64,000 bases of DNA from Chlorokybus atmophyticus (lineage: Eukaryota; Streptophyta; Chlorokybophyceae; Chlorokybales; Chlorokybaceae): NCBI GenBank assembly GCA_009103225.1, contig RHPI01002069.1:298453-362452 (forward strand), written 5' to 3'. This document shows, one piece after another, positions 24,801 to 36,751 of this stretch. A program made the position numbers and the translations under genes. The notes beneath the pieces were generated by a model. That model ran no database searches. It saw only the letters and a list, made by a program, of their open reading frames with translations, and was not told where the DNA came from. Numbering within the stretch: position 1 is the stretch's first letter; the number at the start of each line of letters is the position of its first letter.

Positions 24801-25208
24801 CAAGAACAGATAGCTGCCAGAGCGTTCCACAACAGTGCATGCACTCAATTATTGCACCTGTGGCAGTTGCAAAAGCGTGCACGTAATTGCGGTGCGATCT
24901 GTGCATGCAAGAGCATGCAAAGTGCAGCCCGAGAACACAAGCACCATGTTTGAAGGTTGGGTGCAGATGCTACTGCTGTGCAGGACTTGTTTAAGGAAAA
25001 TTACCTCAGGTACAACGACCCCGAACAGCGCCTGATCCTCCATGAACCTCGTGCCGGTTGCTGCAGCCTCCTCATCTTGTGGTGAAGCTGGTGGAGAGTG
25101 GCTGCTGTGGTTATCTCGCAGCAGAGGAGCATCCTCGTCCTCAGTCACCGAAGCCCGATGCGCGGCGGGAGCCACAGACGCACGAGGGGAGGCAGTCGAC
25201 GGCGCCAT
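21897..25208 (-). CDS. NRAMP: NRAMP-family divalent metal transporter
   Basis: Fourteen exons join in phase to 553 residues: 25208-25005, 24747-24657, 24576-24536, 24286-24208, 24135-24031, 23934-23825, 23575-23394, 23258-23216, 23137-23111, 23022-22849, 22778-22674, 22572-22441, 22366-22271, 22169-21897. The first 68 residues are cytosolic with DEDAPLL, an acidic dileucine-like sorting signal. Then follow about twelve membrane spans. TM1 has Asp95-Pro-Gly-Asn98 in [20 protein letters not shown], and TM6 has Met270-Pro-His272 in [16 protein letters not shown]; these are the metal-coordinating motifs. [17 protein letters not shown] is the family's transport signature. It should cotransport Mn2+ or Fe2+ with protons; the membrane (plasma membrane or vacuole) is not predictable, although the dileucine suggests an internal one. 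The last exon may contain a further intron. Confidence 0.94.
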
Positions 25209-25241
25209 CGCGCCGACCACTGCCGCAGGCCCCCCCACCTG

Positions 25242-25288
25242 GCCTGGCCTGGCCTGATCTGGCCTGGCCTGGCCTGGCCTGGCCTGCT
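25242..25288. repeat. GGCCT-unit minisatellite upstream of NRAMP
   Basis: About nine tandem 5-bp units with one variant (GATCT) lie 34-80 bp upstream of the predicted NRAMP start codon, in its promoter or 5' leader. Confidence 0.85.
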
Positions 25289-25939
25289 TATTAGGCCTGT
25301 CAAGAAAGACAGGAAGCTTGGGCAGAGGCAAATCACCGCCCGCCACAAGACATTGCACCGACTCAGCACACCCACTACACAAGTACACGTCTGCCCTCAA
25401 CAACAACAATGGCCACAACCACCACCACGACAAGCGCCACTGTCGCCGCCGCCAATGCGCCACAGGCAAGCCGCAGCCAAGTGTTAAACAAATTGTGATT
25501 GATTTTGGTAACTTCCGTACATAAACCGCTGCTCACCGGCCATGCGGTCAAGCGCTAGGGTTTGGCGCACAAATTTCATAATTGCACAGTCAAGTTGTTC
25601 TGGCGGGCGGTACAGCGGTGACGGCGGTGGCGTGGTTGTTGGTCGGCGTAGTGGTGCTGGTCGTTGTCGTGGTAGCTGGTTGGATTGGATGTAATTTTTG
25701 TAGTTGTTGACGAGCATTTCAGAAGCAGATTGATATTCTGGGAGGGTTTCAGTGAAGTAGTGGAGCAAACTTTTCGGTTAGCGGGCAAGTTGTAGTGAGT
25801 GCTGAAGTCTGTGAGTCAGCGGCAATGCCCAGGAGCTGAGCTTTGAATCTGATGAGATGTGTCCTACAACGATCACCGCCGCTGAAGCAAGCGAGCAAGT
25901 GGCAGCTGCAAGCGCTGTGGTGGGTGCTCGCCTGCCCGT

Positions 25940-28900
25940 GTGCTGGTGGAAGTCTCCAAGCTTGACACAAGATTCGCAAAGGCTGATACCAAAGCAGTTG
26001 GAGGGAAGGGGGAGCCTGTAGTCAATGTACGCAAGTGGCAGACAATCAGTACTGCAATGCTGGAGGATGAACTGTTTAGAGCCCCGCCTGAGGTCGTTGA
26101 AGGTGCTCCAGGCGAAATTGATCAAGATAGACAGGAGAACTGGCGTCGACTGCAGGCAGATGCTGATGAGCACTATGAAGCGCTTCTTGCACAGCTCTTG
26201 CATGCTCAAGGGTTGGACAACACGCATTGGCAAGCGACTGTTAGCCAGCTGGCGCGAAAGGCAGTTGCTGCTGTGCGGTGTGACGTAACTGCGTCCAATG
26301 ACGGTGCTATGGACCCGAGTATATACGTGCGAGTCAAGGTCATTGCATCTGGTGATCGTGAGGACAGGTAAGCATTCACCACAACAACTGCTCCGCTTTG
26401 CATGCCGTGCTCATGTGGTGTTGATGCATGAATGTGCACAGTTGTGCGGTTCGAGGAGTTGTGTGTCGAAAGAATGTTGCACATCGCCGCATGAGAACAA
26501 AGATTGAACATCCCAAGGTCATGTTGCTTGGTGGTGCTTTGGAGTATAGGCAACCAACAGATCAGCGTTTAGCGACCATGGACACGCTTCTCGAGCAGGT
26601 AGTGTATCATGGAGTCAGCGCTAGTCACTTTGTGGCTGTCAAAGGAAGAGATCTGACAGCTGCATGAATTGCAGGAACAAGCACATTTAGAAGGTGTGGT
26701 AGCGACCATCGCAGAGCAACATCCAGACGTTTTGTTGGTGGAAAAGGCTGTGTCGCGCTTTGCGCAGGAAAGCCTGCTTGAAAAGGGAGTCTCCCTGGTG
26801 CGCGCATGTAACCATTTCGTGCATCGCTAGTGCTCACTTGAATTGAGCAGTTTCCTTGGCAGCTTGCGCAGAGAGCTAATCCAGGTCAACCGTATATTGG
26901 GCAGGTGTTGAATGTCAAACCTGTCCTCATGGAACGCCTGGCGCGCTGCACAGGAGCAAAGCTTGTTGATGCAGTGGAGAATGTTGGATCTGCACAGCTG
27001 GGCACCTGTGAAGAGTTTCGGGTGGAGCACTTTTATGAACCGCGCGAATCTGGAGCAGACGTCGCTGATCCAGAGGCAGCTGCCAACATGACCGGGAGCA
27101 ACAAGACATTGATGTTTTTTGACGGCTGCCCTGTTTCACTGGGCTGCACAATCATACTACGAGGAGGAACAGAACAGGAGCTGAAGATGGTCAAGGAGGT
27201 CATGGAGTTTGCTGTGTATGCTGCCTACCACCTGCAGTTGGAATTGGCGTTCTTATCCGATGAACAAGCGGCCCTTCCAGCAGAGCGCCAGCTGTCCAGC
27301 GGGTGGACTCCACCTGCTTGTATCATATCTATATCCCCTCATATCACGTACTGGGATGAGGGTGGTCAGGCCATCCCATCTTCTACTGCTCAGCAGGTCC
27401 ATCCCTAGTTGTGTCTGTTATCCTTGCCACCACTGAGTTGATGTAGCTTATCAACCAGGCAACCATGCTGTAGCTAATGATTGGCGGTTGCAGGTCTCTT
27501 CACACTCCCATGCTCAAACACCTGAGCACCCAGTACAGCCTGAAATGTCCCCAGCGGAGCATCAGAGTATCTTGGTTTCTGTTTCATGCAGATGGCCTGT
27601 GAAGCGGATACTTTGCAAGCCACCCATTTTGCAATGCATCACTTTCTATGGTTCGAATGATATGCCTCTTGGAGCCTTCATCACCAACGTACTGTTTCAA
27701 AAGGTGCATTGGCCATTTGGTTGTGCACGCATGAGCATCCCCGATGCTGTCAGCTCTAACCTGGTTTCGTTTGCAGGAGCGCAAATGCCAGCATGAGCGC
27801 TGTGGCATGGATGGTCCATCACATGTGCGCACGTACACGCATGCGCATGGACGCCTTACCGTCAGTGTGCACACAATGCCCAGTTTGTCTGTACTTCCCT
27901 TGGATTCCAATGGCACCTTGTGGATGTGGCACTGCTGCAGAGCTTGCATGGCGAAGCACACAAGTGATGATCCCTTGGCGTTCGCTCGGTGCGTAAGGAT
28001 GTCTTCTGCAACTTGGTCACTGTCATTTGGGAAGTTTCTGGAGCTCTCCTTCTCAGAACACTACACGGTCTCAGCCCTGGAGAGCTGCAATCACTCCTTG
28101 CACAGAGATCACCTGAGGTTCTTCGGCCGTGGAGACATGGTTGCTTGCTTTGAATATGACTCCGTTGTGCCTCTACGTGTGCACATGCCAGCAACTGCGA
28201 TGGAGCTGTTTGCTCCAGCACGTATGGACTGGCTTCAAGCTGAAGCAACAGAAGTTGCCGAAGAGGCTGTTGATGTGTTCGGCGAGCTGACGCGCAAGCT
28301 GGAGTTTGTCAGCAGTCGAATGCGTGAGGCAGAGTTGCCAGTCACGGAGATCCAAGCTTTGCAGCAAGCTGTAGATCAAGAGCATGCAACATTCAAGGCA
28401 TGTCACCATGCTTACTGCTTGCATTGCTTACTGGCACAAGTACAGCAGCTGGCAGCTTATAGCCTACCTTTTTGCTTATTTCAGGTTACAATGGCAGCAG
28501 CGGGTGTGCATGTGCCTGGGAGTGATCAAGTAGTCCATGACAAGTCATTGGATGTCCTGGAGCTCAACAAGCTCCGTCGGCAACTGGCGCTGACTGAGGC
28601 TACATTGCAGAACAGCCTTGCACAGTTGTCCAACTCTGTTCGGAAGAGTCACAGACTCTCTGGCAGGGACCTGCTAGCCAAAATGGCTAGCACTGTTAGC
28701 AATGATAGTGGTACGGCGAGTCCTTCCACTTCGTTGGTAGATAGTGTAGGTAGTGCTGATGTTGCGCTTCGCGAAGTCCATGGGTCGCCAGGCTTCACCA
28801 GGTCAGGCTCTTCCCAGTCACTCGTGACATCTGACGATCAGCTGCTGTTAGGGGGCGCACGCCTGGTACATTCTCACAGCAGCGGCAGTACACCTCTGTT

Positions 28901-30822
28901 TCTCAGCAGCACAGAGTCGTCTGATGCTGAAAGTGATGCAGAGCATGACAAGAGCCATTCAGCAAGGCGACCTCCTGCCCGTGCCAAGCTGAAGTCACGG
29001 AGTGACAGCGATCGTCACCACAGGTCAATGTCCGGTGGCTCACTTGATCTGGACAACGGGGATGATGTCAGCAACGGTCATGCAAATGGTGCATATGAGG
29101 TGCAGCGCAGCAGTCATCTGCGGACAGGGTCTTTGGACACGCCGCTGGATGTGTGGGAAGGTCAGGGTTCCAGTTTGACACCAGATGGCACGCTGGAAGA
29201 CAGTGGCGCGCATGCCGTGTTGCGTGGTGCTGCCCAGAAAGTTGACGAGCATGTACAGAAGGTTGCTGAGTTGCTTTCGAAGGGCTCCAGCGGGCCCAGT
29301 TCACCAGCCAGCCTGAAGCGCTCGTCATTCAATGGCTTTGCCAAGAGCCCTCTTGGCATCACGCGCTTAGCACGCGGAGGCCGTGTGCTAATGCCTTCTG
29401 GTGTTGATGATGTGGTCATAGCTGTGTACGACGATGAGCCCACGTCAATTGTTGCCTATGCCCTTGCACTGCCGGAGTTCCAGCAGAAGCTGCAAAAAGC
29501 CAAGTCATCTGCAAAGCCTTCTGTGACCTCTGGCATTGGGATTTTCCTTCGTAAGCTCAGTGCAGGAAGTGATGGAGAGCTTCATTCTGGCACAACAGAG
29601 CGCGCATCGCATGACGCTAAGGCTGCGGACCCCAAGGCTCTGAATGGCAACTGTACAGGACACTCTATAGCCATGGCTGCTGCAGTGGAAGCAGCAGTGA
29701 AGCCCGTTACTGAGGACATGTTGTTGTCTGCGGACACCACGCACATCACCTGCGCCTTTGAGGATTCAGGGGCGCCCGGCAAAGTCAAGTTCTCTGTGAC
29801 AGCATATTACGCTGCTCAGTTTGAGGCTCTTCGCAGGTAATGCCTGTCGTCAGTACCTTTCAGGTTACAACAGTTTGTATCTGTGTCGGCTGATACTTGG
29901 ATTGGCATTTCCAGCAAATGCTTTGGCGGCGATTTCCAGTACATCCAGTCGCTGTGCCGATGCCGCAAATGGGACGCTGCAGGTGGCAAGTCGAACGTCT
30001 ACTTCGCAAAAACACTTGACGATCGCTTTGTGGTCAAGCAGGTGTCGCGGACTGAACTGCTTTCATTCTTGCACTTTGCTCCTGCGTACTTCCAGTACCT
30101 CTCGAACGCAATACAGCAGAACCGGCTGACTTGCCTTGCCAAGGTGTTTGGCTGCTATCAGGTACACATCACAAGGTGCTGCTTGAACTATGTTAGACAG
30201 CATTTGGATATGAAAGTTCAACAAGCTGGATGTGTTGCTACAGGTGACATCCAAGCAATCGAGAGCAGCTGGTGGCAAGGAGATGAAGATGGACATTGTG
30301 GTCCTGGAGAATGTGCTGTATCAGCGCCACGTGAGCCAGATCTTTGACCTGAAGGGCTCCATGCGCAGCCGATACAATGCAGAGCCGACAGAGAAGAACG
30401 CTGTGCTGCTTGATGAGAACCTGGTGGAGATTATGGGTACCACGCCAATTCTCGTGGACGCACCCGCAAAATCTGCCCTGCAGGAAGCCGTTAGCCATGA
30501 TACAGCATTTCTGGCTGGATTGGGAGTCATGGACTACTCACTGTTGGTGGGCGTGGACGAAGAGAAGCAGGAGCTGGTGGTTGGCATCATTGATTTCATC
30601 CGTCAATACACTTGGGACAAGCACCTGGAGAGCTGGGTGAAGTCGTCCGGCATTTTAGGCGGCCCTGCTGGCACAGCTCCCACCGTGGTGTCGCCGAAGC
30701 AGTACATGAAGCGCTTCAGGTCAGCCATGTCAAACTACTTTGTCATGGTGCCTGATCAGTGGACGACGCCAAGTGAGAGCGGCCTTAAAGAAGGGAGCAG
30801 CAGCAGTGTATCATCCATCTGA
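25940..30822 (+). CDS. FAB1: 1-phosphatidylinositol-3-phosphate 5-kinase (Fab1/PIKfyve), 5' end unresolved
   Basis: Eight exons join in phase: from about 25940-26367, then 26442-26598, 26675-26797, 26905-27396, 27494-27703, 27777-29836, 29915-30161 and 30244-30822, giving about 1430 residues. Order: a plant Fab1-like linker, the chaperonin-like domain (VRGVVCRKNVAHRRM, LVLNVKPVLMERLARCTGAK, TIILRGG), the Cys-rich spectrin-like region (FYGSNDMPLG, GTLWMWHCCRAC, ACFEYDSV), a Ser-rich disordered segment, and the PIP kinase. The kinase has FVVKQVSRTEL with the ATP-binding Lys, QIFDLKGSMRSRYN, MDYSLLVGVD, VGIIDFIRQYTWDKH and the type III activation loop SPKQYMKRFRSAMSNYF. It makes PI(3,5)P2 on endosome and vacuole membranes. 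No FYVE finger is visible. The frame is closed by a stop at 25883, so the first exon lies upstream or the start is internal. A stretch at 28398-28484 reads through in frame but ends in a good acceptor and may be an optional GC-AG intron. Confidence 0.92.
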
Positions 30823-31954
30823 GATGAGTACCATTTTTGTTTTCAATTCCCATTTAGTTGTCCATCGGCGCCATGTATACGACGAGTTTAGTCTTGCACC
30901 GCTAGTTTTGTCTTGATAGCTTGCTTCCATCAGTACAACGTAGCAGCTGCGTGTGCACACCCGATGCTGCCTTTTTGCCATCGTTGCTGTGGTCTCTAAG
31001 AAACCATTTCAATTGCCAATCATTATGTTGTTCCCCTCTGCTCATCAACTTGTGCCTGACCCACCTGTTGCTTGCATGAGTAGTGCGAACCGCGCTGTAC
31101 AACAGACATGTACAGTCACTGGCCTTGGACATCATCTGCCCACTGCTCAAGGATACCGTATTGCAACAACGTGTCATTGATGTCGCCTTCATTACGTCAT
31201 AAAGACGGTAGAAATTGCATTTGAGCTTTCCGGCGAATCATGCTGAACATACGGTTAGAAACAATACCACATATTGCTGCTGTTGACTTATGCACGGCAA
31301 AGCAAGCAGGTAGAAGCAAACCCCAGGCAGCACAGCAGTGACAGTATTATGCAACATAACAAAGCAACAGCATGTAACAAAAGGGCTGGCCCGGGCCCCT
31401 GCAACGGAACACGGTCACATTCACAATACGCACACAATCAACACAACGCCACGAGATAGGATCGGAGTAGTTGGTACCAAACAAACCATTGCTCGCATGC
31501 TTGTCCACCTGTCAAGCAGAGCCACAGCTTAGCAACTGCCAAGCGGGGGTTGTGCGAACTGTGGCGGCGCCGTACTTGTCTCTCTAATTACTAGTACAGC
31601 AAGTTTGCGTTCATGCTATGTAGCGCACTCCATGCCTACTGCACACATTCCTTCTTGCATCTTCGGTACAACACCACACACAACTACTGGCAGCATGTCC
31701 TGTACACAGCATCCAATTATACTACACAGCTGCAGCCGCCACTTGCAGCAGCAAATCGGCTGCAACCCATGCGAAATGCCAATGACCTCGGCCAATGTGT
31801 GAGTGGGGACTGCAACGATTGAGATGAGAACCACTGCAAGTGGATGGAAGTGCGTATGAGTGAGTACATTCTTTTTTACATCTCCCCAAACTGACTGATT
31901 GAACGGCGGGTATGAGTTACACCACTCGATCAGCTCAGGTCGGTTGTGTTCCAG

Positions 31955-32035
31955 AGAATACACAGCATACAATGGCAGAGCGTATACGTGAAAGTCCAGC
32001 ACGTATACGCTCTGCCATTGTATGCTGCGTATTCT
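31955..32035. repeat. Long near-perfect inverted repeat
   Basis: Arms of 35 bp with a single mismatch around an 11-nt centre. Neither arm resembles the inverted repeat that starts 25 bp further on. Confidence 0.92.
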
Positions 32036-32060
32036 CACATTTGATTTACAAAACTATTGT

Positions 32061-32123
32061 GAGCCGACTCATTGGGGCCATTGCAAGTATTGCAATACTT
32101 GCAATGGCCCAATGAGCCGGCTC
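32061..32123. repeat. Long near-perfect inverted repeat without spacer
   Basis: Arms of 32 and 31 bp meet with no loop; one mismatch and one single-base indel. Its right arm overlaps the start of the dispersed repeat unit at 32096. Confidence 0.92.
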
Positions 32124-32236
32124 ATAATAGACGGGCCCACCTATTATGGCTTTATCGAGCTTATTGGGATGTGGCCATGCTGGCCCTTAACACATCTACT
32201 TTATTGTGCCGCGTGTATCTTATGAGGTGTATGCAT
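32096..32236. repeat. Dispersed repeat unit, copy 1
   Basis: Shares a long run of similarity with 32598-32726, including GGCCCAATGAGCC, GGATGTGGCCATGC and CGTGTATCT, in the same order and orientation. No open frame; unclassified. Confidence 0.75.
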
Positions 32237-32597
32237 CACAAAAACTTAGACACACAACACGTTTCAGTTCCACAGCAGCAGAAGCAATGCCAACAAAACG
32301 CACAAGGCCCTTAGTATACATATAGTACTGATTGTACATTATGCCGTGCATGCGCCGCAGAGCGGGTGAAGAAGTGCAAGTCTGTTGTTCACGCAATGAT
32401 TTTAACGTCTCCCGCAGTGGTGACACTCGACTTGATCAACAAAGCCCTGCACAATTACATACTGCACACGACGCATCAACGAACAATACGGGGTTGAAGA
32501 GACCAACCTTTCAACGCAATCTACCACTCACCTCGGTCAGCCCAAGTCGGCACAGGCTCCACAGGCTCCAGCGCGCACAGGCTATTGCAACACCAGC

Positions 32598-32726
32598 ACT
32601 TGTATTGGCCCAATGAGCCCATTTATCATGGCTGCAACGAGCTTGTTAGGATGTGGCCATGCTTGCCCTCAACACATCAAGTGTGGGATTGTGCGGCGTG
32701 TATCTGATATATTGGGTGTATGCATT
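32598..32726. repeat. Dispersed repeat unit, copy 2
   Basis: Second copy of the unit at 32096-32236, diverged by substitutions and small indels, about 360 bp downstream in direct orientation. Confidence 0.75.
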
Positions 32727-32837
32727 GTTGGTCTAGGACTCTGACATGTCCATAGCATTGCATTCTCTCCACAACCCACAAACGTGCGCAGTGTGCAGAC
32801 AATGGAACTGCTGTTGTTACCGTATTCACTCGTGCAG

Positions 32838-33409
32838 ATCCCCCCCCCCCCCCCNTCTGCGATACCGCCCCAAGTACTTGGGGAGGGGGCCTTTGAAAAC
32901 ATGTACAGCCCCTCTCACATACACAACCCCCCTCCCACACCCCGGCCTGCCTTTCTGCCTGTCAAGTGCTGATACAAAGTGCCTGCCTGCCTGATATATT
33001 GCTTGTTTGCTGTTGCTGTTTGCCTGCTGATATTGCGTAATACAAACTTGTGTGTCCTGTGTGCCGTTTGCTCTCACTTTGCATCTCTCTTTGTGCATAC
33101 ATACACAGGCAGGCAGGCAGGCAGTTCATAGAGGTCCGAGCTAGCCCATTGCTCTTGCGTTTGCTGTGATTGCTTGCAAATGTTGTGTTTTTAACTGTTG
33201 CGCTCTTGTGTGCCTCTACTGCTGCTGAATGCTTACACACTTGCTTGCTACTTGCCATGTATCCAGCGCGTTTAGGCTAATGTCCAGCACTCCAACTGGA
33301 TTTCAACGCCTAAGCGCTGATATCTAGCTCTTAGGCACTGTATGCAGCCTCCCCCCCTCCCCCCCCCCCCCCCNNNNNNNNNNNNNNNNNNNNNNNNNNN
33401 CCCCCCCCC
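32838..33409. other. Two poly-C assembly joins
   Basis: A C16 run ending in one N (about 32839-32855) and a C run, 27 N (33374-33400) and a further C9 run mark unresolved joins. Open frames here are artefacts. Confidence 0.9.
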
Positions 33410-33721
33410 TCATATGAAGGGGGGCTGTGACAAAAGGGTTGGGCTCTGTAAGAGTATATACGGTAGGCACATAAGCATGTGCACATCTCGCTCGCGCCTT
33501 TCGTACATCGTGCGATACAGGAATTGCACATTTGATGCTGTTGCAAGCATCTTCATGTCACATCACGTGGAGCTTGATAATATTCATACACAATAACAGA
33601 GTATACCTACTGAGTTCTACTAACACTGTGCAATGCGCAGTGAGCGTATGGTAGTCTAGAAGTTCAGCAGACTTTATAGATTACGGCACACAAAACAGCA
33701 AAATTGGCGGGTGTCGCCACT

Positions 33722-36700
33722 TTACGCCCTGGTCGCGTATCTAAGCAGGATACCGGAGTTGCCCAGCGCAAAGCCAAGGTCTGGAGACACAAACCTGCAA
33801 CAGAGACGAAGTTAATGCTGGCATCAGCCTCAAAGCGAAAATGAAGTGCTGGTACATTGCACGCGTGCTGCTCAAGAGTTGACTTTGAGTAGATAATTGT
33901 TTCAATGCTACAAGACTTGCACCATGATGCCAGGTGAGTTACCACCCAGACACTTACTTGACTTCGTAAAGGTTAGCTGGAATTGAATCAGCAACACGGG
34001 CACGTGACCACGTGCGGCCACCATCGTCCGACTGAAACAAGCTGCCACTGCCACCAACGGCCCAAGCCTTGCCCTGTCCAACGCATGGGTCAACAACGTG
34101 ACCAGAATAGAAACACAGATTCTCATATGTTGCATACAAACTGCTTCATTTTGTACCTTAGACTGATAGCCGACATCCAGAATACCAAACCCTCTGCTGA
34201 CAACCTTAGCTTCTGCAAAGTCCTCACCAACCTGCAAGACGCATTCACTTAGCCTTTGACGCATGCCGCCACACCTCAACTACGCTGAGAACTCAGGAAG
34301 CAATGCAAGAAATTTTATGGGCATACCCCTCCGCTGTTCAAGTAAACACTGCCACCACGCGTAAGCAGCCACAGGCCACCGTCGTCGCGCCAGCCCATGT
34401 TCTGAATTCTTCGTGCACTGGTGCGGTTGTGTGGCTGCCAGTATGTCTGCAGGGTGATGCACATGCCCGTAAAGAATCGCTCAAGCATGACCACCCAAAC
34501 AACTTGTCAATAAAGCTCTTGAGCTTCTAATGACGAGGGAGCAAACATAGTTACCTGCCCAGGCTCCCATGTCATGTAAAAGTTGCCGCGACTTGACACA
34601 CCCACATAAGAGCCGTCAGGGCTGCGGTTGACTGTGCTAAATGTACCAGTGTAGTAACTAGCTCCGCTGATACCGCTCGATACAGTCCTGGCAAGAGCGA
34701 AAACAACGCATGTCAGCAGCAGATATGAGCATAACAATTGACACACATTACATCTGACTGAATGCACGAATTTAGTATACATAATGTACCTATTGAGTGT
34801 GGCATCAACCGTCTCCTGGACAGCGGCCTTCCAGGTGTAAGCCGCATTTGAGGTCACATAGATAGCACCCTGATCTGTAACCATCTCTGCATTACCCTTG
34901 GCTCCAGACCCGTAAATGACAAGCTGTTGCAGGCAATGCCACACTAAGAACAGGCAGTACGAGTTGGGTATACCATAAGTTATGTTTTTGTCAATGCAAC
35001 AGGCAAAACACGGTGTTGCAGATACGCAACTCAATGCAAGCGATGTGTTTGGGGGAGGGGGGAGCATAATGTTGAATGCTGTGAGCATGTTCTTCAAGAG
35101 AGCAATATCTGCAGACTGCACATCTTTCTGCTAACAGACCAAAACTTGATGATAACAATGCGCGTGCAGACTGCCAGGATGTGTGTGGACGACCTTACTC
35201 TACGTGGCTTTGTTAACTATACTCAACACAACTGACTCTGACCCGCAAGGAGTGCCGCAGGCTGGACATAGCCGTGATGACAGACTTGAAAACATGCATT
35301 GATTTTTGCATATGTTTTCGACAATAAATTTTTACAATGGATCAATAGTTGCTGCCTAAAACGACGACACCCTGTCAAGCAGTGCATGTGCTGCAATGTA
35401 ATACGCCAAACTTGCTCCTGTTGCCCCAGACAAGGACAAGGACATGTGTAGTGCTTTCTGATCTGAATTGAGCGATAGTACAACTATGTAGACAGAATCC
35501 ATCGCCTGCATGAAACAACCTCTTACCGGAATGCCAGGGAGTTTGGCAGAGAGAGGAATGCGTTCCCAGGTTTGACCGCGGTCAGTGGTGTGCAAGAGAA
35601 TGGCGGGCTTTCCGATAATCCAACCCTCATCACCATTGAAAGAGATGGACGTGAACCGATAGTTGAAACCCTCCTCCTCACTGGCTTGGACTCTGCGCGG
35701 CGTCCAAGTCTTGCCACTGTCGACGGTCTCTAGCAGTGTCTGCCTTGAACCGAGCAGGTAGCCTATACCAACAAGATAATGACTGTTACTGTATGCGTTG
35801 TACCCTTGATGCATTGCCATGCTGCACGCAACGACTGTAGACAAGAGTTCAACTGTGTCAACCAGACTGAAGGACTGCACCAGCACCGCAAGCCTGACTA
35901 CTGGCTGACATGCACACATTCTCCATGTACGGCAATCATGCTTACACTGGCCATGCCGCTGCACCAGGCCGTAGTGACGCGTGCAACTAGGAACCATAAT
36001 GCCTGACCGATGACCAACTCACATGTTGCAACGGGTCATAAGAGGCATACCTCTGTTGGGCTCCGTAGGAACGAAGGCAATGTCCAGCAACACCACAGCT
36101 GGGTCAACAGGAAGATCAACCTGCAGGCGAGCAGGATAAGTCAATCATGAAAGCAATAGATCAACAGACGAGCTTGTTGTCGCAAAGCATGCTTCTTCAA
36201 AAGCAACCGCAAACAACAGCTGCAGTTGGTATGGTCACCATGCCGCAGGGCATGCACTCTTTTGCACCAAGACCATTGCGCAGGCAGCACTCTAGACCAC
36301 ATGCATTGCTCAGTCATGTTAGCTTGATCCGACTTCTGAAACACAGTGCTCCGTTGCCCACAGAAGCAGTTTGGCGCATTTTGTTGCTCACCAGCTCCCA
36401 ATTCAAATCCAGCGGGCGGCCAGCAAGAGCCGGCGCTGCTGCACCCAGTCCAGAGGCGGCGGCAGCAGCGGCGGCAGCGGTGCCGGTGAGAAACTGCCGG
36501 CGGGAGGCAGCAGCTGCAGCCAAGATCTCTGCGCGGGTGGCATTGTCGCTCTCAGCAGAAGCAACAACCGCCGCCCGTTTACCAACGACCGCCGGCACCC
36601 GCCGTGGAACAGCAACCGCAGCGGACTCCCTTCTAAGCCCCGTGAACGACGGCACGGCCACGGACGCTCCGGCCATCGCCGCCATCGGCAACGTCGTCGC

Positions 36701-36751
36701 CGCCATCACCGCCAATGCCAGCGCCAGTACCGTAGACTGCAATGCTCGCAT
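33722..36751 (-). CDS. HCF136: Photosystem II stability/assembly factor HCF136 (Ycf48), plastid lumen
   Basis: Nine exons join in phase to 438 residues: 36751-36392, 36120-36051, 35762-35527, 34923-34790, 34687-34555, 34446-34327, 34231-34157, 34073-33958, 33794-33722. The N-terminus is a two-part targeting sequence: an Ala/Val/Arg-rich transit region, then [20 protein letters not shown] with twin Arg84-Arg85 and a cleavage site after APALA (about residue 110), so it enters the thylakoid lumen by the Tat route. The mature part is a seven-bladed Ycf48 propeller: [24 protein letters not shown]-like [66 protein letters not shown] and [17 protein letters not shown]. It binds newly made D1 and chlorophyll-loading intermediates during PSII reaction-centre assembly. 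Met23 or Met26 are alternative starts giving a more typical transit peptide. Confidence 0.96.

Larger units (their letters stand above)
30823..33721. other. Convergent intergenic region rich in inverted and dispersed repeats
   Basis: No supported gene. It holds the 3' ends of Fab1 and HCF136, two long inverted repeats, a duplicated repeat unit and two poly-C assembly gaps, listed separately. Confidence 0.5.

Noticed and set aside
28393..28398. Fab1 intron of 27 bp at 29837-29863
   Set aside because: It fits the phase but is too short for splicing; the acceptor at 29914 restores the conserved KCFGGDF sequence and is preferred.
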